Assembly (NCBI GenBank): GCA_017466825.1
Contig: JAFTTJ010000021.1
Span: 1-44,528, forward strand
DNA from: Clostridia bacterium
Lineage (GTDB): Bacteria; Bacillota; Clostridia; Christensenellales; Borkfalkiaceae
DNA: 44,528 nucleotides
Direction: 5' to 3'
How positions within the stretch are numbered: the first letter of the stretch is position 1; each line of letters begins with the position of its first letter. This document shows, piece after piece, positions 17,501-26,000 of the stretch. The position numbers and the translations under genes are program-made. Under the pieces are notes generated by a model. That model was not told the DNA's origin and ran no database searches. It was given only the letters and a program-made list of their open reading frames with translations.

Positions 17501-17849
17501 TTCGACTGACGACACCTACGGCGACGTATTCGTCGTAACGATAGGAGCAATCGGCGAGCAGTCTATAACTCACGCTCCCGTTAGCGTTGGCAATTTTGAT
17601 AAAGTAAGTTTCTTCGTATTCAATCCTTGCGAAGGAACGATGAGATTGACAATTCACGGCGGTTACGACGACGGTTGGGGTTTAAAAACTATTGAACTCG
17701 ATGGTCAAAGTTGGACTAAGGTCGAAGTTGAGGTTTCTGCGTTTGAAGTTGCAACTCCGGGACAAATTTTCCTTATGATTCAAGACCCTTACGGCGTATC
17801 TATTGCAGGCGAGTGGAAGATTACCAGTTTTACCGGAGTAAAGGCATAA
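14583..17849 (+). CDS. Large surface lipoprotein: Cys-rich motifs, Ig-like, GLUG, InlB repeat and three C-terminal CBM-like repeats
   Basis: A 1088-residue lipoprotein; signal peptide with lipobox SLVAC (Cys22), preceded by AAGGAGAAAAT. Residues about 33-65 and 80-115 hold two C...YYTCSHCDLIF / C...HYTCSRCDLLFD motifs common in clostridial surface proteins. Residues about 128-212 look like a Big_3-type Ig domain (NAPSKRNYVVGETFDKNGM). Residues about 430-560 contain GLUG-like sequence (GGFQGIFNGQGYTVSNLNL). Residues about 580-653 form an InlB B-repeat (VTFNSNGGTQIDDV...FDGWF). Residues about 660-800, 808-945 and 948-1088 are three copies of a beta-sandwich, CBM-like repeat (WDYGNE, VFNPC, IHGGYDDGWG, WTKVEVEV) resembling part of the CBM-like pair in the gene at 5531. 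No catalytic domain is seen. It likely binds glycans at the surface, by inference. Confidence 0.78.
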   Translation: MKKKIALLVSLIAVMILSLVACVQKEPEDIHTFIEHSAVEATCENGGNEKYYTCSHCDLIFNAEKEEISAIPTVGAKGHDYVSNPEVPATCATSGTISHYTCSRCDLLFDLNKEQIDSVEIEIDPTNHLSTPALTLVNAPSKRNYVVGETFDKNGMQIAYGCAECEGEILDNQFLTVAYQTENATAFAMGDTKVVVTYGDLSIEIEISVGKKQAVISGVEESYQTVCATAPVIQASVNYSELNIVIEYYDAENNLIDAKDFIANGEYTARVYVEDTADVAGAEVVTAITVAHEKAWRKNVDDNDKMEFVCACGYGDGVYATNNVIAWFDGRKDGANLAYDFSDLVVGATTVTLDSVKKVDGDETVDLVNSVIDGTQIQFAKDDFNVTEWTPYELPLKVALTVDGSSIDLYFYAKYVDGVIKTAEDLSVIGYVDEIITGYYVLANDIDASSFVVNTNPCFQIEGGFQGIFNGQGYTVSNLNLTSGCGLFGGIGARAQIINVNFTNVNVQYEYALAFAIRNASFKNVNIEISKDSKIFKVFYTANATEFDNVTVKTCVEDTPFLIDENSSNQIPDSVTIEYYDYHTVTFNSNGGTQIDDVLVTDGRLLTAPVIPEKGEVEDVYYEFDGWFVGEDKYDFTAPVVEDLSLEAKWVETQIGPYGKPVLNARNQTLTRWDYGNEITVANSTDSFYGDVMVMSVSDCVEQGFTHTAISTGDFVKIYFFVFNPCANDIRFNVHSAKTWGAKEIMIPAKAWTRIEIESTYFNETVDGIPVGKVNFIVQDPNAVSVAGEWKITSFFGVKEGEEIPEIVNPILVDASCQTLVKWDYGNELTVANSTDDTYGDVFVVTIGAIAEQSITHAPVSVGDFDKVSFNVYNPCEGKMRLTIHGGYDDGWGLKTIELDGQSWTKVEVEVSAFEVATPGQIFLMIQDPDGVSIAGEWKFTSFIGEYINPILVDASCQTLTRWDYGNEITVVNSTDDTYGDVFVVTIGAIGEQSITHAPVSVGNFDKVSFFVFNPCEGTMRLTIHGGYDDGWGLKTIELDGQSWTKVEVEVSAFEVATPGQIFLMIQDPYGVSIAGEWKITSFTGVKA
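17007..17849 (+). repeat. Near-identical 420-bp tandem repeat inside the lipoprotein gene
   Basis: The segment from about 17007 recurs 420 bp later, at about 17427. Long stretches are unchanged: about 17221-17370 and 17641-17790 are nearly base-for-base identical, and 17095-17170 differs from 17515-17590 at only a few positions. A third, older copy lies at about 16560-16980. The pattern shows a recent in-frame duplication of exactly 140 codons. Confidence 0.9.
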
Positions 17850-17950
17850 GACGGGCAATAGGTCGATAATTCGCCTAAAAGGATATTTATAACAAAAGGC
17901 TCATTTCATTAGTCATACGCTGTGATAGTGCCTAACAAAAAACAAAAACG

Positions 17951-17982
17951 CAATAACTTGGGAATTTATTCCCAAGTTATTG
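17951..17982. other. Perfect 14-bp inverted repeat between the lipoprotein and GH38 genes
   Basis: CAATAACTTGGGAA and TTCCCAAGTTATTG flank a 4-base loop. On the + strand no T-run follows; on the - strand the hairpin is followed by CGTTTTTGTTTTTTG, so it would stop antisense transcription. It may also end or process the upstream mRNA. The rest of 17850-18006 shows no recognisable signal. Confidence 0.7.
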
Positions 17983-18006
17983 CCGTTAAAAGCAAGGTAA
18001 AAAGCA

Positions 18007-21000
18007 ATGATTATTCCTAACGTAGAAGAGAGAATTGAAAAAGTCGTGAGTTTGCTTAGCGGTTGGCGACTGGTAAAAAAAGAGTTTTTGCCCGTGTTAT
18101 ATACCGACGAAGTAGTAGACAAACAAGTTTTGCCAACCTGTTTTTCGGGCTGGAAAACTTTTGACGCGCCGTATACCATTTACGAGCAAGATAAATATTT
18201 TTGGTTTAAGGCAAGTTTTACAATAAAAAGGCAAAACCACGACCAAAAAGCATATTTTTATTTAGATACGGGCATAGATCCCCGTTTCGTTTCGTCCACT
18301 ATCCGTCCGCAAGGGCTACTGTATTTAAACGGCAAACTTATTCAAGGCGTGGATATCAACCACGGCGACGTCTTACTTGAAGACGGAGATTACGAAGCAT
18401 ACTTACTTTTCTATTCTCACACCTTTATAAAACAGTTGACCTTAGATTTTTCCGTTCGATACGAAGACGAAAAAATTAGCGCTCTCTACTACGATTTATC
18501 CGTTGCTTTTCAAGGTTTAAAATTGCTTGCATTAAACTCAAACGAGCGTATGGAAAGCCTTGCGGTTATTGAAAAAACTCTCAATCTTTTAGATTTTAGA
18601 AAGCCCTATTCGGCAGAGTTTTATTCTTCAATCTCGCTCGCTCGCGAGTTTTTTAAGGAAAATTATTACGATAAACTGTGCGGTAGCAGATATACCGTAA
18701 ACTTAATAGGTCACACTCATATCGACGTCGCTTGGATGTGGGATTTATGCCAAACTAAGCAAAAGGTCGAGAGAAGTTTTGCAACCGTTTTAAAACTTAT
18801 GGACGAATATCCTGAGTATAGGTTCTTTATGTCCCAGCCCCAACTTTTCGACTTTTTAAAAGAGCGCAACCCCGAACTTTACGCAAGGGTTAAAGAAAAG
18901 ATTTTACAAGGCAGATGGGAAGTAGACGGCTCAATGTGGCTTGAAGCCGACTGCAATTTAACTAGCGGGGAAAGTTTAACCCGTCAAATACTCTTCGGTA
19001 AAAAATTCTTTAAAGAAGAGTTTAACGTAGACTGTAAAACGGTATGGCTACCCGACGTATTCGGTTACTCGGCGTCCTTACCGCAAATAATGAAAAAGAG
19101 CGGTGTTGAAAATTTCATAACCGCAAAAATCGGTTGGAACGACGTAAACCGCATGCCCTACGACGCTTTTATTTGGCGTGGCATTGACGGTAGCGAAGTG
19201 TTCGCTTACTTTTTATCTACTTGCGAGTGTAATCCAAGGGCGGGCGTGTTCGACCAAACTTACACCACGTACACCGCGCCAATAAATCCCATGTACGTTT
19301 TGGGTACTTGGAATAGATTTCAACAAAAGGAATACACCGACACCGTAATTATGAGTTACGGTTGGGGTGACGGCGGTGGTGGTCCTACCAGAGAAGATTT
19401 AGAAGTTCAAAAAAGGCTTGAAAAGGGGCTTCCGGGTATTCCTAACGCCAAAATCGAGTCTTTAAACAAGTCTATTTCAACTATCAAAGACAATTTCTTT
19501 AAAAATTCAAAGTCTTTAGCCCGCGTGCCTACTTGGAATGGCGAACTTTACTTTGAATATCACCGCGGTACGCTAACAAGCGTTCCTAGGGTAAAAATGA
19601 ATAATAGAAAGGGTGAATTTGCCCTTTTAAACGCAGAGTTTTTCGGCTCGATTGCAAATATTCTTTGCAAAAAAGATTATCCTAAAACTCTTCTCGACGA
19701 AAATTGGAAATTACTGCTCCTTAACCAATTCCACGATATTTTACCAGGCTCGTCCATAGCCGACGTATACAAGGATAGTCGGGAGCAATTCGATATAATA
19801 TTTAGTCAAACTGCGGGCGTTGTAGACGGCGGAATTTCCACCCTTTCAAACGCTATTAAAACCGACGGTGGGCTTATGGTGTTTAACCCCAACGGCTTTA
19901 CCGCAAGCGGAACGGTTCTTGTAGGCGGAAAAACCCGTATCGTGGAAGATATCCCCGCGCTTGGCTATAAGGTAGTAAATTTGAGCGAGCAAAAGACCGC
20001 CGTAAAAGTTGGCGATAAGGTTTTAGAAAACAGTTATTATAAAATCACCTTTAACCAATCGGGCGCGATCACTTCGCTCTTTGACAAAACTGCAAAGAGA
20101 GAACTCGTAAAAAGCGGTAGGGTTTTAAACGAGTTTAAATGTTATCAAGACACCCCTTATCAGTACGACAACTGGGAGATGACTCCCTACCATTTCCAAA
20201 ACGTTTGGGCGGTTGATAGCCCTGCTGAGTTTGAGTCTATCTTTGACGGCGATAGAGCGGGCTTCATCATCAAAAAGCCTTATATAAGTTCGTTAATCAC
20301 ACAAAAAGTGTTTTTATACGAAGACGGAATCGACAGAATAGACTTCGTAACCGACGTCGATTGGAAGGAGAAAAATCAACTTTTAAAGGTTTTATTCCCC
20401 TTTGATTTGACTGCGGATAAAGCGAGATTTGACGTTCAGTTCGGGCACGTTGAAAGGGCTATACACTCAAACACTAGTTGGGATAGCGCTAGGTTTGAAT
20501 CGGCGGGACAAAAATGGGTTGACCTTTCCGAAAACGATTACGGTGTTGCGCTTTTAAACGACGGAAAGTACGGCTTCGGCTCTTTAGACGGCGAACTTTC
20601 AATGACGGTATTAAAGTCGGGCGGTTTCCCATTTGACGGCGCAAGCGACGATATTCCCACCTTTACGTATTCGATTTTACCCCACCAAGGTCAGGGTGTA
20701 AACGGCGGAATAGTCGAAAAATCTTACCTTTTGAATAGACCGTTATTCGGGGTTGAAATCGCTAAAAACGACGGCGGCATTTTACCTGCAGAGTTCTCTG
20801 CGATTGATTGCCAAACTAAGGGCGTTATCTTTGAAACTTTAAAACTCAGCGAATCGGGCGACGGATATATTGCTCGCGCATACGAAGCGTACAAGGAAAG
20901 AAAGGTCGTTACCTTAGCCCTTCCAAACGCAAAAAGAGTCGCTATATGCGATTTAAGCGAAAACGAAATAGAAAACTTAACCGTAAACGGTGGAAAAGTT

Positions 21001-21051
21001 CAATTTACTATCAAACCGTTTGAAATAATAACATTAAAAATAACTCTTTAA
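18007..21051 (+). CDS. Alpha-mannosidase, glycoside hydrolase family 38
   Basis: A 1014-residue GH38 enzyme, which removes alpha-mannose from mannosyl glycans with a retaining mechanism and one zinc ion. Family signatures are clear: GHTHIDVAWMWD near residues 235-246 (His and Asp metal ligands), SQPQLFDFLKE, GSMWLEADCNLTSGESL, WLPDVFGYSASLPQIM near 345-360 (nucleophile Asp near 348), SYGWGDGGGGPT, and NQFHDILPGSSI near 573 (metal-ligand His). The C-terminal half is the usual beta domain. There is no signal peptide, so it is probably cytoplasmic, trimming imported oligosaccharides. Length matches bacterial GH38 proteins of about 1000 residues. It starts 157 bp after the surface-protein cluster and only 2 bp separate it from the next gene. 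Linkage preference cannot be read from sequence. Confidence 0.95.
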   Translation: MIIPNVEERIEKVVSLLSGWRLVKKEFLPVLYTDEVVDKQVLPTCFSGWKTFDAPYTIYEQDKYFWFKASFTIKRQNHDQKAYFYLDTGIDPRFVSSTIRPQGLLYLNGKLIQGVDINHGDVLLEDGDYEAYLLFYSHTFIKQLTLDFSVRYEDEKISALYYDLSVAFQGLKLLALNSNERMESLAVIEKTLNLLDFRKPYSAEFYSSISLAREFFKENYYDKLCGSRYTVNLIGHTHIDVAWMWDLCQTKQKVERSFATVLKLMDEYPEYRFFMSQPQLFDFLKERNPELYARVKEKILQGRWEVDGSMWLEADCNLTSGESLTRQILFGKKFFKEEFNVDCKTVWLPDVFGYSASLPQIMKKSGVENFITAKIGWNDVNRMPYDAFIWRGIDGSEVFAYFLSTCECNPRAGVFDQTYTTYTAPINPMYVLGTWNRFQQKEYTDTVIMSYGWGDGGGGPTREDLEVQKRLEKGLPGIPNAKIESLNKSISTIKDNFFKNSKSLARVPTWNGELYFEYHRGTLTSVPRVKMNNRKGEFALLNAEFFGSIANILCKKDYPKTLLDENWKLLLLNQFHDILPGSSIADVYKDSREQFDIIFSQTAGVVDGGISTLSNAIKTDGGLMVFNPNGFTASGTVLVGGKTRIVEDIPALGYKVVNLSEQKTAVKVGDKVLENSYYKITFNQSGAITSLFDKTAKRELVKSGRVLNEFKCYQDTPYQYDNWEMTPYHFQNVWAVDSPAEFESIFDGDRAGFIIKKPYISSLITQKVFLYEDGIDRIDFVTDVDWKEKNQLLKVLFPFDLTADKARFDVQFGHVERAIHSNTSWDSARFESAGQKWVDLSENDYGVALLNDGKYGFGSLDGELSMTVLKSGGFPFDGASDDIPTFTYSILPHQGQGVNGGIVEKSYLLNRPLFGVEIAKNDGGILPAEFSAIDCQTKGVIFETLKLSESGDGYIARAYEAYKERKVVTLALPNAKRVAICDLSENEIENLTVNGGKVQFTIKPFEIITLKITL

Positions 21052-21053
21052 AT

Positions 21054-23153
21054 ATGGAAACGTTTACTTTAAACGAGCGTTCCGTTGCAATCGACTTTGA
21101 AAGGGGAGTAATCGCTAAAATTATTAGTGGCGACGAGCAGTTAAACTGTGGTTTTGCCCCCTTGTTTTCGGTCAAGATGAGAGATAGAATTGGTAAAAGT
21201 AGGGTAATTGAGTCTACTAAATGCCAATTCGAGTCTTTTAGCGACGGCGTTGCTCGTTACACTTTTGAACAATTTAATATACAAGTTTTGGTTGCCGTAA
21301 ACGGCGACGGACTAAGGCTACGCGCAAACGTTCAAAATAAAACTGCGGATTTACTTGAATGGATTGAACTCGCGTCTTTTTCGGTGTGTGAAAAATTAGG
21401 CGGTGAAGAAGGCGGAAAGGGTGAAATTATCTATCCCTACAACGAAGGTTGCATAGTCAATAATATGGCGTACAGAGAGAGTATGCCTTTTAAGTACGTT
21501 GAGCCCGATTACCCTAGCAAAAACAGTTTTTCAATTTTTCCCAATATGGTATTCGCGCAGTTTATTGCTTATAAATGCGATAAAACGGGCGTATATTTAG
21601 GTATGCACGACTGTGAAAGAACGACTAAACACGTCGATTTTTGCTATTATCAAGGCGGAATAAAGGTGTTTATGCGCGCCTTTTGCGACCTTTCTTACGG
21701 TGAAGATTATCAGATGCCGTTTGACTGCGTTTTGCAGTTTTTTGACGGAGATTGGTACGAAGCCGTCGATATTTATTACGATTGGTTTAGTAAAAATTTG
21801 CCCCAAAATCTTAAAAAAATAGGGCAAAACGAAAGTCTTCCTACTTGGCATGCTCAATCGCCGCTAATCGTTGCATATCCTTTAAGGGGCGAGTTTGATG
21901 CGGATATAACGCCAAACGGACTATATCCTTACGAAAACGCTTTGCCGATTTTGGATGAAATCGCTCAAAATACCGACAGTAAGGTTATGGCTTTGCTTAT
22001 GCATTGGGAAGGTTCTGCGCCGTGGGCGCCACCCTATTCTTGGCCACCCTACGGCGGAGAGAACGAGTTTAAAAACTTCGTCGATAAAATACATAATAAG
22101 GGCAATTTAATAGGTCTTTATACGAGCGGTTTTGGTTGGACAAGCAAGAGTTTAGTCGACGAAAATTACAAAAAAACCGACGAGTATGAAAGTTTAAAAA
22201 TAAGTCAAGCCGTATGCGCAAATTCTGATGGCAAAATAGAGAGCAGGATATGTACCGCTCAAAGGGAAGGGGTTGATTTTTGCCCCGCTCACCCCTTGAC
22301 GAAAGCGATTTTTAAGCAGGAATTTGATAAAATTTGCGCTAGCGGAATAGATTATCTTCAAGCGCTTGACCAAAACCACGGCGGAAACTCGTATTTTTGT
22401 TATAGCGACTCGCACGGGCATCCGCCCGCGCCGGGTAAGTGGCAACAAAAGGAAGTAAATTCCCTTCTTTCATCAATAGAAAAACGCGGTGTGGTTTTGG
22501 GTGCTGAATCGTCCGCCGCCGAGCCGTTTATAAGTCAAATTGCGTTTAGCGATAACCGTTACGAACTCAATTATTATCTCGGCGAGCCCGTTCCGATTTA
22601 CGCATATATTTATCACGAATACGTAAACAATTTTATGGGCAACCAAATTTGCGCAATGCTTGAAAAAAAGCCAAACAACTTTACTTATAGGCTTGCGTAC
22701 TCGTTTATTGCGGGTGATATGCTCACCGTCGTTATAAACGGCAAGGGCGAACTTTTATACGCTTGGTGCGATTACGTCGAACCAAAGGAACAAACGGTAG
22801 ATAAAAGCACGGCTTTAAACTTTATCAAAACCTTAAACGCTTGGCGAAATAAAGGTGGTAAAAAGTTTTTGCGCGGCGGCAAAATGATAAAACCTATTTG
22901 CATAAAAACCGATAAACAAAGTTTCTTGCTTGAAGACGGAAAGACTTATTTAACCCCCAATTCGGTTTTAACTTCCGCGTATAGTTTTGGCGGTGAAAGA
23001 GCGCAGTTTTTAGTAAACTACAACCTTGCGCCTATGGAAGTCGAACTTGAATCGCCTTGTGACGCATACTTTGACGTAGACTTAAAAATTTGCAAAAAGT
23101 CGGTCAATAGGTTGATTATCGAGCCTTTATCCGTGGTAATGCTAAAAATTTAA
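21054..23153 (+). CDS. DUF6259-like putative glycoside hydrolase
   Basis: A 699-residue protein, cytoplasmic as no signal peptide is seen. Residues about 1-260 are beta-rich with the string KTGVYLGMHDCERTTKH and GDWYEAVDIYYDWF, which I associate with DUF6259. Residues about 265-560 look like a TIM barrel: LIVAYPLRG, MALLMHWEGSAPWAPPYSWPP, NLIGLYTSGFGWTS, DYLQALDQNHGGNSYFC, GVVLGAESSAAEPF. The Asp in LQALDQN and the Glu in GAESS are on strand ends and could be catalytic; this is inference. The C-terminal about 600-699 is a beta domain (FLVNYNLAPMEVELE). It lies 2 bp behind the GH38 gene and is followed by a terminator, so the two form the end of an operon and probably act on the same glycan. 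Confidence 0.7.
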   Translation: METFTLNERSVAIDFERGVIAKIISGDEQLNCGFAPLFSVKMRDRIGKSRVIESTKCQFESFSDGVARYTFEQFNIQVLVAVNGDGLRLRANVQNKTADLLEWIELASFSVCEKLGGEEGGKGEIIYPYNEGCIVNNMAYRESMPFKYVEPDYPSKNSFSIFPNMVFAQFIAYKCDKTGVYLGMHDCERTTKHVDFCYYQGGIKVFMRAFCDLSYGEDYQMPFDCVLQFFDGDWYEAVDIYYDWFSKNLPQNLKKIGQNESLPTWHAQSPLIVAYPLRGEFDADITPNGLYPYENALPILDEIAQNTDSKVMALLMHWEGSAPWAPPYSWPPYGGENEFKNFVDKIHNKGNLIGLYTSGFGWTSKSLVDENYKKTDEYESLKISQAVCANSDGKIESRICTAQREGVDFCPAHPLTKAIFKQEFDKICASGIDYLQALDQNHGGNSYFCYSDSHGHPPAPGKWQQKEVNSLLSSIEKRGVVLGAESSAAEPFISQIAFSDNRYELNYYLGEPVPIYAYIYHEYVNNFMGNQICAMLEKKPNNFTYRLAYSFIAGDMLTVVINGKGELLYAWCDYVEPKEQTVDKSTALNFIKTLNAWRNKGGKKFLRGGKMIKPICIKTDKQSFLLEDGKTYLTPNSVLTSAYSFGGERAQFLVNYNLAPMEVELESPCDAYFDVDLKICKKSVNRLIIEPLSVVMLKI

Positions 23154-23160
23154 CAGTAAG

Positions 23161-23196
23161 AAAGCGTCGGCGAAAAGTCGACGCGTTTTCTTTTTT
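23161..23196 (+). terminator. Intrinsic terminator after the GH38-DUF6259 operon
   Basis: A hairpin with arms GCGTCG and CGACGC around GCGAAAAGT is followed by GTTTTCTTTTTT, 8 bp after the stop codon of the DUF6259-like gene. Confidence 0.85.
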
Positions 23197-23313
23197 ACAC
23201 GCGTAACAAATTCACGTTTTTCTTTTATATAAGTTAAAGTAAGGCAAAATCGGGTGTTTTTTGTTAAAAACAGCCTAAAATTCGTAAATTTTGTCAAAAT
23301 TTTTTATTTAATA

Positions 23314-23354
23314 TTGACAGCAGTTATAATAAAATGTTAATATAGTTGTATAAT
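23314..23354 (+). promoter_or_regulatory. Candidate promoter for the SPFH gene
   Basis: A consensus TTGACA lies at 23314-23319. An 18-base spacer leads to TAATAT (23338-23343), and a consensus TATAAT is at 23349-23354 but with a spacing too long for the same -35. The real -10 is uncertain. The gene starts 32 bp further on with AAAAGGAG. Confidence 0.55.
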
Positions 23355-23386
23355 AATCGCCGAAAAACTCGGCAAAAGGAGTAAAT

Positions 23387-24472
23387 ATGTCAATAGGAGT
23401 AATTTTTAGCATACTATTTATCGCAATCGTTGCGGTTGGCGCTGTAATAATCGGCTACACTTGGTATAAGGCAAGGCGTAGAAAGATCAATATCGTAGGC
23501 GTTATCGTAATCGCTGTCGGTATTGTTGGTCTCGTTTTAATCCCCGGTAGTTTTCATACCGTCGAAGCAGGTCAAGTTGCAGTAGTTAAGCATCTTGGTG
23601 AAGCAAACAATATCCGTACCCCCGGTACTTATTTTGACTTTTGGCTTACCGAACAATACGAAACTTACGATTCAAGAGTTCAAAATATGGAAATTTCAAC
23701 CCAAGCTTACTCAAAAGACGCTCAAACTATGAAAATAGCAATGAACGTTCAATACAAAATCGACGCAAACAAGGTTATTGAAATCGCTAACCAATACGGA
23801 ACTATCGATCTTTTGGCTAACAGAATTGAGTCGATTGCAACCGAAAAGACCAAGGCAACCCTTTCGTCTTACTCGGCAATGAATATTATTGAAACCCGTT
23901 CTACAATTTCGCCGTTAGTTGAAGAAACTATCAAAGCGGCGGTCGACGAAGACTATTGCGTTGAAATAGTTGCAGTCGTTCTCACCAATATCGACTTTTC
24001 GGACGCTTTTGAAAAGACGGTTGAAGACAAGATGATTGCAGAGCAGGAAAAACTTAAAGCCGAATACGAAAAGGAAACCGCAATCGTAAACGCTGAAAAG
24101 GAACTTGAAGTTGCAAAACTCGAAGCGCAAGCAAAAATCGAAAAGGCAAAGGCGGACGCAGAATCGCAAATCGAAATTGCAAAAGCCGAAGCCGAAGGCG
24201 TAAAACTCAAATCAATCGAAGTTGCGAGAGCACTCGGCTTTACTATTAAGGAAAACGAAGTTTTAGACGACGCCGGCGAAGTCGTTGCAATTGAATATGA
24301 AATCGACTTTACGGGTAAGACTTCCGAAGAGATTGCGCTCATTACCGAATACATTAAATATATTGAATATTTAAGCAAGTGGGATGGTAAACTTCCTACC
24401 GTTATGGCAGGCGATTCGGCTAGCATTTTGCTCCCCGTAGAGCCTAATAACGGCGGTTCTAGCAATCCGTAA
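23387..24472 (+). CDS. SPFH / band 7 (prohibitin-like) membrane protein
   Basis: A 361-residue protein with two N-terminal hydrophobic segments (about 4-25 and 36-53). An SPFH/band 7 domain follows (about 58-225: VEAGQVAVVKHLGEANNIRTPGTYF, STQAYSKDAQTMKIAMNVQYKI, TLSSYSAMNIIETRSTI). Residues about 225-285 form a long Ala/Glu/Lys-rich helix (EKLKAEYEKETAIVNAEKELEVAK...), typical of the oligomerising coiled coil in HflC/HflK/prohibitin relatives. Such proteins form membrane scaffolds and often modulate proteases; the partner here is unknown. It is a single gene with its own promoter and a terminator 30 bp downstream. Confidence 0.88.
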   Translation: MSIGVIFSILFIAIVAVGAVIIGYTWYKARRRKINIVGVIVIAVGIVGLVLIPGSFHTVEAGQVAVVKHLGEANNIRTPGTYFDFWLTEQYETYDSRVQNMEISTQAYSKDAQTMKIAMNVQYKIDANKVIEIANQYGTIDLLANRIESIATEKTKATLSSYSAMNIIETRSTISPLVEETIKAAVDEDYCVEIVAVVLTNIDFSDAFEKTVEDKMIAEQEKLKAEYEKETAIVNAEKELEVAKLEAQAKIEKAKADAESQIEIAKAEAEGVKLKSIEVARALGFTIKENEVLDDAGEVVAIEYEIDFTGKTSEEIALITEYIKYIEYLSKWDGKLPTVMAGDSASILLPVEPNNGGSSNP

Positions 24473-24500
24473 AGTAAAGCGGATAAAATTTAGGCTAAAA

Positions 24501-24536
24501 GTTGCCGTATAAGTTGATTATCGGCAACTTTATATA
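24501..24536 (+). terminator. Terminator after the SPFH gene; loop resembles the dispersed motif
   Basis: Arms GTTGCCG and CGGCAAC enclose TATAAGTTGATTAT, followed by TTTATATAAATT. The loop matches the reverse complement of the dispersed motif core (TAATCGACTTATA) with one mismatch. Confidence 0.75.
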
Positions 24537-24558
24537 AATTATATCAAGGGATAAGAAT

Positions 24559-25995
24559 ATGGAAAAGGTAAAAAAACAGTACGGGCTTTGGACCGGTATA
24601 GCAATGGTAATAGGAATCGTAATAGGTTCGGGCGTATTTTTAAAGGCGGGCGGTGTTTTATCGCTTTCAGGCGGTGATTTAAAGATATCTATTCTCGCTT
24701 GGTTCGTCGGCGGAATCATTATGGTTTGCTCGGGTTTTTGCTTTGCGATTTTCGCAACGAGAATCAGTAAATATAACGGCGTAGTCGACTACGTAGAAAC
24801 GGCTACTAATAAAAAAGTCGGCTACGGCTTAGCGTGGCTCATCACGACTTTTTATTATCCGATAATCGCTTCAATCGTATCGCTTTTCGCGGGCAGTTAT
24901 TTCTTTAAACTTATCGGCGTAAACGTCGGTCTTACCGATTGGCAAAACTTTATTTTTGCATTCGTCATTTTGTTTTTGATGGTTGCGCTCAACTATCTTT
25001 CGCCCATCATTTCTTCAAAGTTTCAAATTTCGGCAACCGTAATTAAACTGATACCCATAGCGGTTATTGCGATAGCAGGGCTTTTAGCGTCCTTAATCGT
25101 TGGCGACGGCGCGGGCATATTCAACGCTTTTTCAAACCCTGCCGTAGGCTACGACGTAAACTTTGGCGAAGCCGTTAAAAAGACTGCGTTTGCCTACGAA
25201 GGGTGGGTTTGCGCAACGTCGATTAACGCCGAACTTAAAGATTCTAAAAAGGACCTTCCTAGGTCGCTCGTATTCGGTACGATAGCAATTTTACTTTTCT
25301 ATATTATATATTACGTTTCTCTTTCAGCCTTTTTAGGTAACGCAGGCACTATTTTGCAAGACGCAAACGCGCCTATCGCGGTTTTCCAACAAATTATGGG
25401 CAACGTCGGCGGATCGCTCTTTACCGTATTTATCATGATTTCTTGTCTTGGCACGGTTAACGGCGTTTCTATAAGTTGTTGTAGGGGTATGTATACAATG
25501 TCTTGTCGCGGTCAGGGCATCATGCCTGAAAAATTCTCAAAACTTGGCAAAAACCAAAGCGTTTCGCTACTTTCTTGCATATACGGGTTTGCGTGTATGG
25601 TGCTTATGCTCGGCGTTTGGTATCTTGCAATGCACGAAGTTTGGATATTTAAATACCTTGGCAGTATGGACGAAATCGTCTGCGCAATTATTTACGGCGT
25701 ATATATTACGATGTACGTATATATAATGAAAAACTTTACCGACTGCAATGTGTTTACGAGATTCGTTATGCCTATTATTGCAATTATAGGCTCGCTGTTT
25801 TTCGTAATTTGCGGTACGGGTATCTATCAACTTATCGCAACGGGCTCGTGGGATAGTCTTATTGCATTCGGCGTGTTTATGATATTGTTTGCGGTGCTTA
25901 TGTTCCCGTGTATATTCTTCTATAACGAGAAAAACGACAAGCCGATTGAAGACGAAAAAGTTGAAGATAACGCCCCCGACGGGGTAACCGAATAA
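24559..25995 (+). CDS. APC-family amino acid permease
   Basis: A 478-residue integral membrane protein with about 12 hydrophobic segments. The start GLWTGIAMVIGIVIGSGVFLKAG is the APC superfamily signature in TM1, with the unwound GSGVF stretch that binds the substrate backbone. FAYEGWVCATSINAELKDSKKDLPRSLVFG in the TM6-TM7 region matches the conserved family block. Closest groups by eye are Ser/Thr exchanger (SteT)-like or LAT-type transporters; the substrate cannot be named. The C-terminus is a short acidic cytoplasmic tail (EDEKVEDNAPDGVTE). The upstream SPFH terminator and the downstream hairpin make it a single-gene unit. Confidence 0.9.
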   Translation: MEKVKKQYGLWTGIAMVIGIVIGSGVFLKAGGVLSLSGGDLKISILAWFVGGIIMVCSGFCFAIFATRISKYNGVVDYVETATNKKVGYGLAWLITTFYYPIIASIVSLFAGSYFFKLIGVNVGLTDWQNFIFAFVILFLMVALNYLSPIISSKFQISATVIKLIPIAVIAIAGLLASLIVGDGAGIFNAFSNPAVGYDVNFGEAVKKTAFAYEGWVCATSINAELKDSKKDLPRSLVFGTIAILLFYIIYYVSLSAFLGNAGTILQDANAPIAVFQQIMGNVGGSLFTVFIMISCLGTVNGVSISCCRGMYTMSCRGQGIMPEKFSKLGKNQSVSLLSCIYGFACMVLMLGVWYLAMHEVWIFKYLGSMDEIVCAIIYGVYITMYVYIMKNFTDCNVFTRFVMPIIAIIGSLFFVICGTGIYQLIATGSWDSLIAFGVFMILFAVLMFPCIFFYNEKNDKPIEDEKVEDNAPDGVTE

Positions 25996-26000
25996 AAAAC

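Noticed and set aside
23953-24465. 170-codon - strand ORF opposite the SPFH gene
   Set aside because: Low-complexity Ser/Ala translation of the antisense of the Glu/Lys/Ala coiled coil; no start signals.
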